From NCBI GenBank assembly GCA_005878415.1, contig VBMM01000033.1, positions 1 to 14,343 of the forward strand: DNA of 14,343 bases, written 5' to 3'. Position numbers and translations under genes: made by a program. Origin of the DNA: Methanobacteriota archaeon (lineage in GTDB: Archaea; Thermoplasmatota; Thermoplasmata; RBG-16-68-12). The notes beneath the pieces were generated by a model that did no database searches, was not told the DNA's origin, and saw only the letters and a program-made list of their open reading frames with translations. Of the stretch, positions 12,924-14,343 are shown piece after piece (the first letter of the stretch is position 1; each line of letters opens with the position of its first letter).

Positions 12924-13233
12924 GGATCCGCCTCCGGAATCACGGCATCCGCCTCGATCTCGACGAGCGCCTCCGGCTCCACGAGTCGGCCCACCTCGAC
13001 CAACGTGGAGGCGGGCCGGATGTCCCGGAAGAACTCCGCGTGCGCCGTGCCCACACGCTCCCACCCGTCCATGTTCGTCACGAAGATCCGCGTGCGGACG
13101 ACGTGCTCCATGCGAGCCCCCGCCTTCTCCAGGGCCGCCTCGATCTTGCGGAGGACATACCGATGCGCACCGCCCGCGAGTATCCGACGATCGGCTCCCA
13201 TTTCGCCCCGGAGGCGATATTCCGTCGCTCCAT
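12920..13233 (-). pseudogene. ridA-family gene with internal out-of-frame deletion
   Basis: Two reading frames together give both ends of a RidA/YjgF-type protein (imine/enamine deaminase family, usually about 125 residues). The ATG at 13233 begins M-E-R-R-N-I-A-S-G-A-K-W-E-P-I-V-G-Y-S-R-A-V-R-I-G and then becomes meaningless, ending at a TGA at 13078. From 13159 another frame resumes the family at Y-V-L-R-K-I-E-A-A-L-E-K-A-G-A and continues through R-T-R-I-F-V-T-N-M-D-G-W-E, R-P-A-S-T and V-E-I-E-A-D-A-V to the TGA at 12920. The middle, normally the V-F-V-S-G-T segment and a G-D-x-Y-x-Q-x helix (about 30 residues), is absent, so the junction near 13159-13161 looks like a deletion of a length not divisible by three. 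A promoter and the ATGA link to MOSC are intact. An assembly error is the alternative. Confidence 0.75.
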
Positions 13234-13261
13234 GATCCCCGGGACGATGGGGCGCGCGGGG

Positions 13262-13268
13262 GATAAGG
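13262..13268 (-). promoter_or_regulatory. TATA-like box CCTTATC upstream of ridA remnant
   Basis: Minus-strand CCTTATC lies about 30 bases before the ATG at 13233, the same arrangement as for the peptidase gene. It would drive ridA and MOSC together with a very short leader. Confidence 0.45.
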
Positions 13269-13275
13269 CCTCTGC

Positions 13276-13716
13276 CTACCTCGCGGCGTCCGCGGGCGGC
13301 CCTTTCCGGAATCGCGTCGTCGCCTTCCCCGCCCGAGCGCCGAGGAAGTTCGACAGCTCCGCCGCCGCGTCCTCGGCGACCTTCGTCGCGGCCTCCCAGG
13401 TGCCCAGGTCCCGCCATCGACGCTCCTCGAATGTCTGGACGGTCCGGAGGAGGTTGGCCCGCAACGCTTCCGACGCCTGGCCATCGTACACCACGACGGC
13501 GATCGTGAACTCCCCGCGGACCGCGATGATCCCGAGGTTCTCGTATCGCATCGCCGTCGTCGCGTAGCCGCGCGATCCGGAGACGCTCGTCTCCACGAAG
13601 TTCCCGACGACGGATAGCAGGCCTTCGAGCTGCTCCGCCTCGATCGGGAGGGTCCGGCCCGCGGCGAGGGCGACGAGCGGTTCGCCGGTCCGGTAGAACA
13701 GGTAGACGGCGGTCAC
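13276..13716 (-). CDS. Longin/roadblock-like small protein
   Basis: A 146-residue protein that I cannot name with certainty. The pattern is an alpha/beta sensor-like fold: a first strand A-V-Y-L-F-Y-R-T-G-E-P-L-V (3-15), a helix L-E-G-L-L-S-V-V-G-N-F-V (29-40), strands M-R-Y-E-N-L-G-I-I-A-V-R-G-E-F-T-I-A-V-V-V-Y-D-G (55-78), and two long helices (L-R-A-N-L-L-R-T-V-Q-T-F-E, then W-E-A-A-T-K-V-A-E-D-A-A-A-E-L). This order resembles archaeal longin/roadblock (LC7)-type proteins that work with small GTPases, so it may act with the GTPase at 7325-7882, although it is not adjacent. The GTG at 13716 is chosen because GGAGGAG lies 5 bases upstream; ATGs at 13758 and 13773 would add a basic, proline-containing tail. 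The C-terminus is basic. Confidence 0.7.
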   Translation of the reverse strand: MTAVYLFYRTGEPLVALAAGRTLPIEAEQLEGLLSVVGNFVETSVSGSRGYATTAMRYENLGIIAVRGEFTIAVVVYDGQASEALRANLLRTVQTFEERRWRDLGTWEAATKVAEDAAAELSNFLGARAGKATTRFRKGPPADAAR

Positions 13717-13867
13717 GCGTTCTCCTCCTTCGGCTGGCGGGGAACGGCGACGCGCCATACGGCTCCATCCCATAGGCGGTCGGAGAGCGCTAAAGCGTTT
13801 CGGTCGATTGTTCGGGAGGCCGGCGCCGCCAAACCTTCAAAGTCATCCGCCGCGTTGGAATCCGTCG

Positions 13868-14343
13868 ATGATTGCGGTCCGAAAGCCGGAGTCGATCTTC
13901 CAGACGGACGTGCCGATCCAGGGGGGCTCGTGCCACGGCCGCTGGCACTTTTCCTTCGACCGGTACTTCGACCCGGAGTGGGTGCGGTTCGGCACGTTGC
14001 GGGTGTTCAACGACGACACGCTCACCCCGGGCGCCGTCTGGCCCCTGCATCCGCACCGCGAGATCGAGGTCGTCACGTATTGCGCGGCGGGGGAGTTCCG
14101 CCACGCGGACGAGAACGGGGAAGGCGGCGTGCTGAAGGAGGGATGGGTGCAGCACACGACCGTCGGGCGGGGCATGTGGCACTCGGAGATCAACAACCGC
14201 AAGGACGCCACGATGCGGTTCATCCAGATGTGGTTCGTTCCGTCGGCACCGGGGCTCGAGCCCAGCGTCGAGCAGAGGGCGGTCGAGAGGGCCGAGCGGA
14301 CGGACCGATTCCTGCCCCTCGTCTCCGCGGATGACCGGGATGC
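13868..14343 (+). CDS. Pirin-family cupin protein (3' end outside window)
   Basis: An ATG at 13868 opens a frame that runs off the right edge (158 codons seen; pirins are usually 230-300 residues). The N-terminal cupin of pirin is clear: G-R-W-H-F-S-F-D-R-Y-F-D-P (25-37), F-G-T-L-R-V-F-N-D-D, then L-H-P-H-R-E-I-E-V-V-T-Y (60-71) and G-M-W-H-S-E-I-N-N (102-110). The four metal ligands of the family, two His of H-P-H-R (61, 63) and His/Glu of H-S-E (105, 107), are all present, so an iron-binding quercetinase-like or redox-sensor role is possible; the true substrate is unknown. It diverges from the longin-like gene. A weak A/T patch near 13831-13842 is the only promoter-like sequence, implying a very short leader. 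No clear ribosome-binding site. Confidence 0.92.
   Translation, partial: MIAVRKPESIFQTDVPIQGGSCHGRWHFSFDRYFDPEWVRFGTLRVFNDDTLTPGAVWPLHPHREIEVVTYCAAGEFRHADENGEGGVLKEGWVQHTTVGRGMWHSEINNRKDATMRFIQMWFVPSAPGLEPSVEQRAVERAERTDRFLPLVSADDRD

Noticed and set aside
12405..13484. Single 359-residue protein covering MOSC and upstream DNA
   Set aside because: The portion before 12923 is Arg/Gly/Pro-rich, and the MOSC family begins at the ATG that overlaps the ridA stop.
12920..13768. 282-residue frame including the RidA C-terminus
   Set aside because: Its first two thirds are antisense-like filler out of frame with the longin-like gene; the true RidA N-terminus lies in a different frame starting at 13233.
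13790..14182. 130-residue minus-strand frame
   Set aside because: Antisense to pirin, whose metal ligands and motifs are unmistakable on the plus strand.

Overview
GC-rich chromosomal fragment, probably from an uncultivated archaeon. The reasons are A/T-rich TATA-like boxes 25-45 bases upstream of many starts, often with almost no leader; a Rab/Ras-like small GTPase with a small helical partner gene and, 6 kb away, a longin/roadblock-like protein; and frequent GTG starts. The gene mix suggests a Thermoplasmatota-type (Euryarchaeota) lineage. That placement is inference; there is no rRNA or tRNA gene to anchor it.

Region A (1-4800, all minus strand) is an accessory detoxification/antibiotic-resistance-like cluster. 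From one promoter near 4777 come a tandem-domain VOC protein, a conserved hypothetical protein, an ArsR-family repressor, an AHSA1/SRPBCC protein, a dihydrofolate-reductase-like (RibD C-terminal) protein and an APC-family permease. Four successive genes are joined by three 4-base stop/start overlaps (GTGA, ATGA, GTGA), so they are almost certainly cotranslated. A PhnB-like VOC gene with its own TATA-like box follows and runs off the left edge. ArsR-SRPBCC-VOC-DHFR-PhnB groups are known mostly from soil bacteria, so lateral acquisition is plausible.

Region B (4800-7320): a small orphan protein with a YRSG motif, a Nudix-fold protein with an eroded Nudix box, an SRPBCC protein (minus) and a YaaA-like protein (plus) that diverge from one promoter region, and a small helical protein that follows the GTPase gene.

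Region C (7320-9374): a degenerate small GTPase (minus, apparently leaderless GTG) diverges from a secreted LVIVD-repeat beta-propeller protein (plus).

Region D (9384-13233, minus): a GcvT/DmdA-like folate-dependent enzyme, a DUF885-like metallopeptidase with an unusual zinc motif, and a MOSC gene overlapped by an upstream ridA that appears broken by an internal out-of-frame deletion.

Region E (13276-14343): a longin/roadblock-like protein (minus) and a divergent pirin gene (plus) cut by the right edge.

No gene-free stretch exceeds 300 bases. No CRISPR array, insertion sequence, rRNA or complete tRNA gene was seen. No single defence-like system stands out. The most notable items are the pseudo-GTPase, the broken ridA, the archaeal DmdA-like enzyme and the overlapping ArsR operon.
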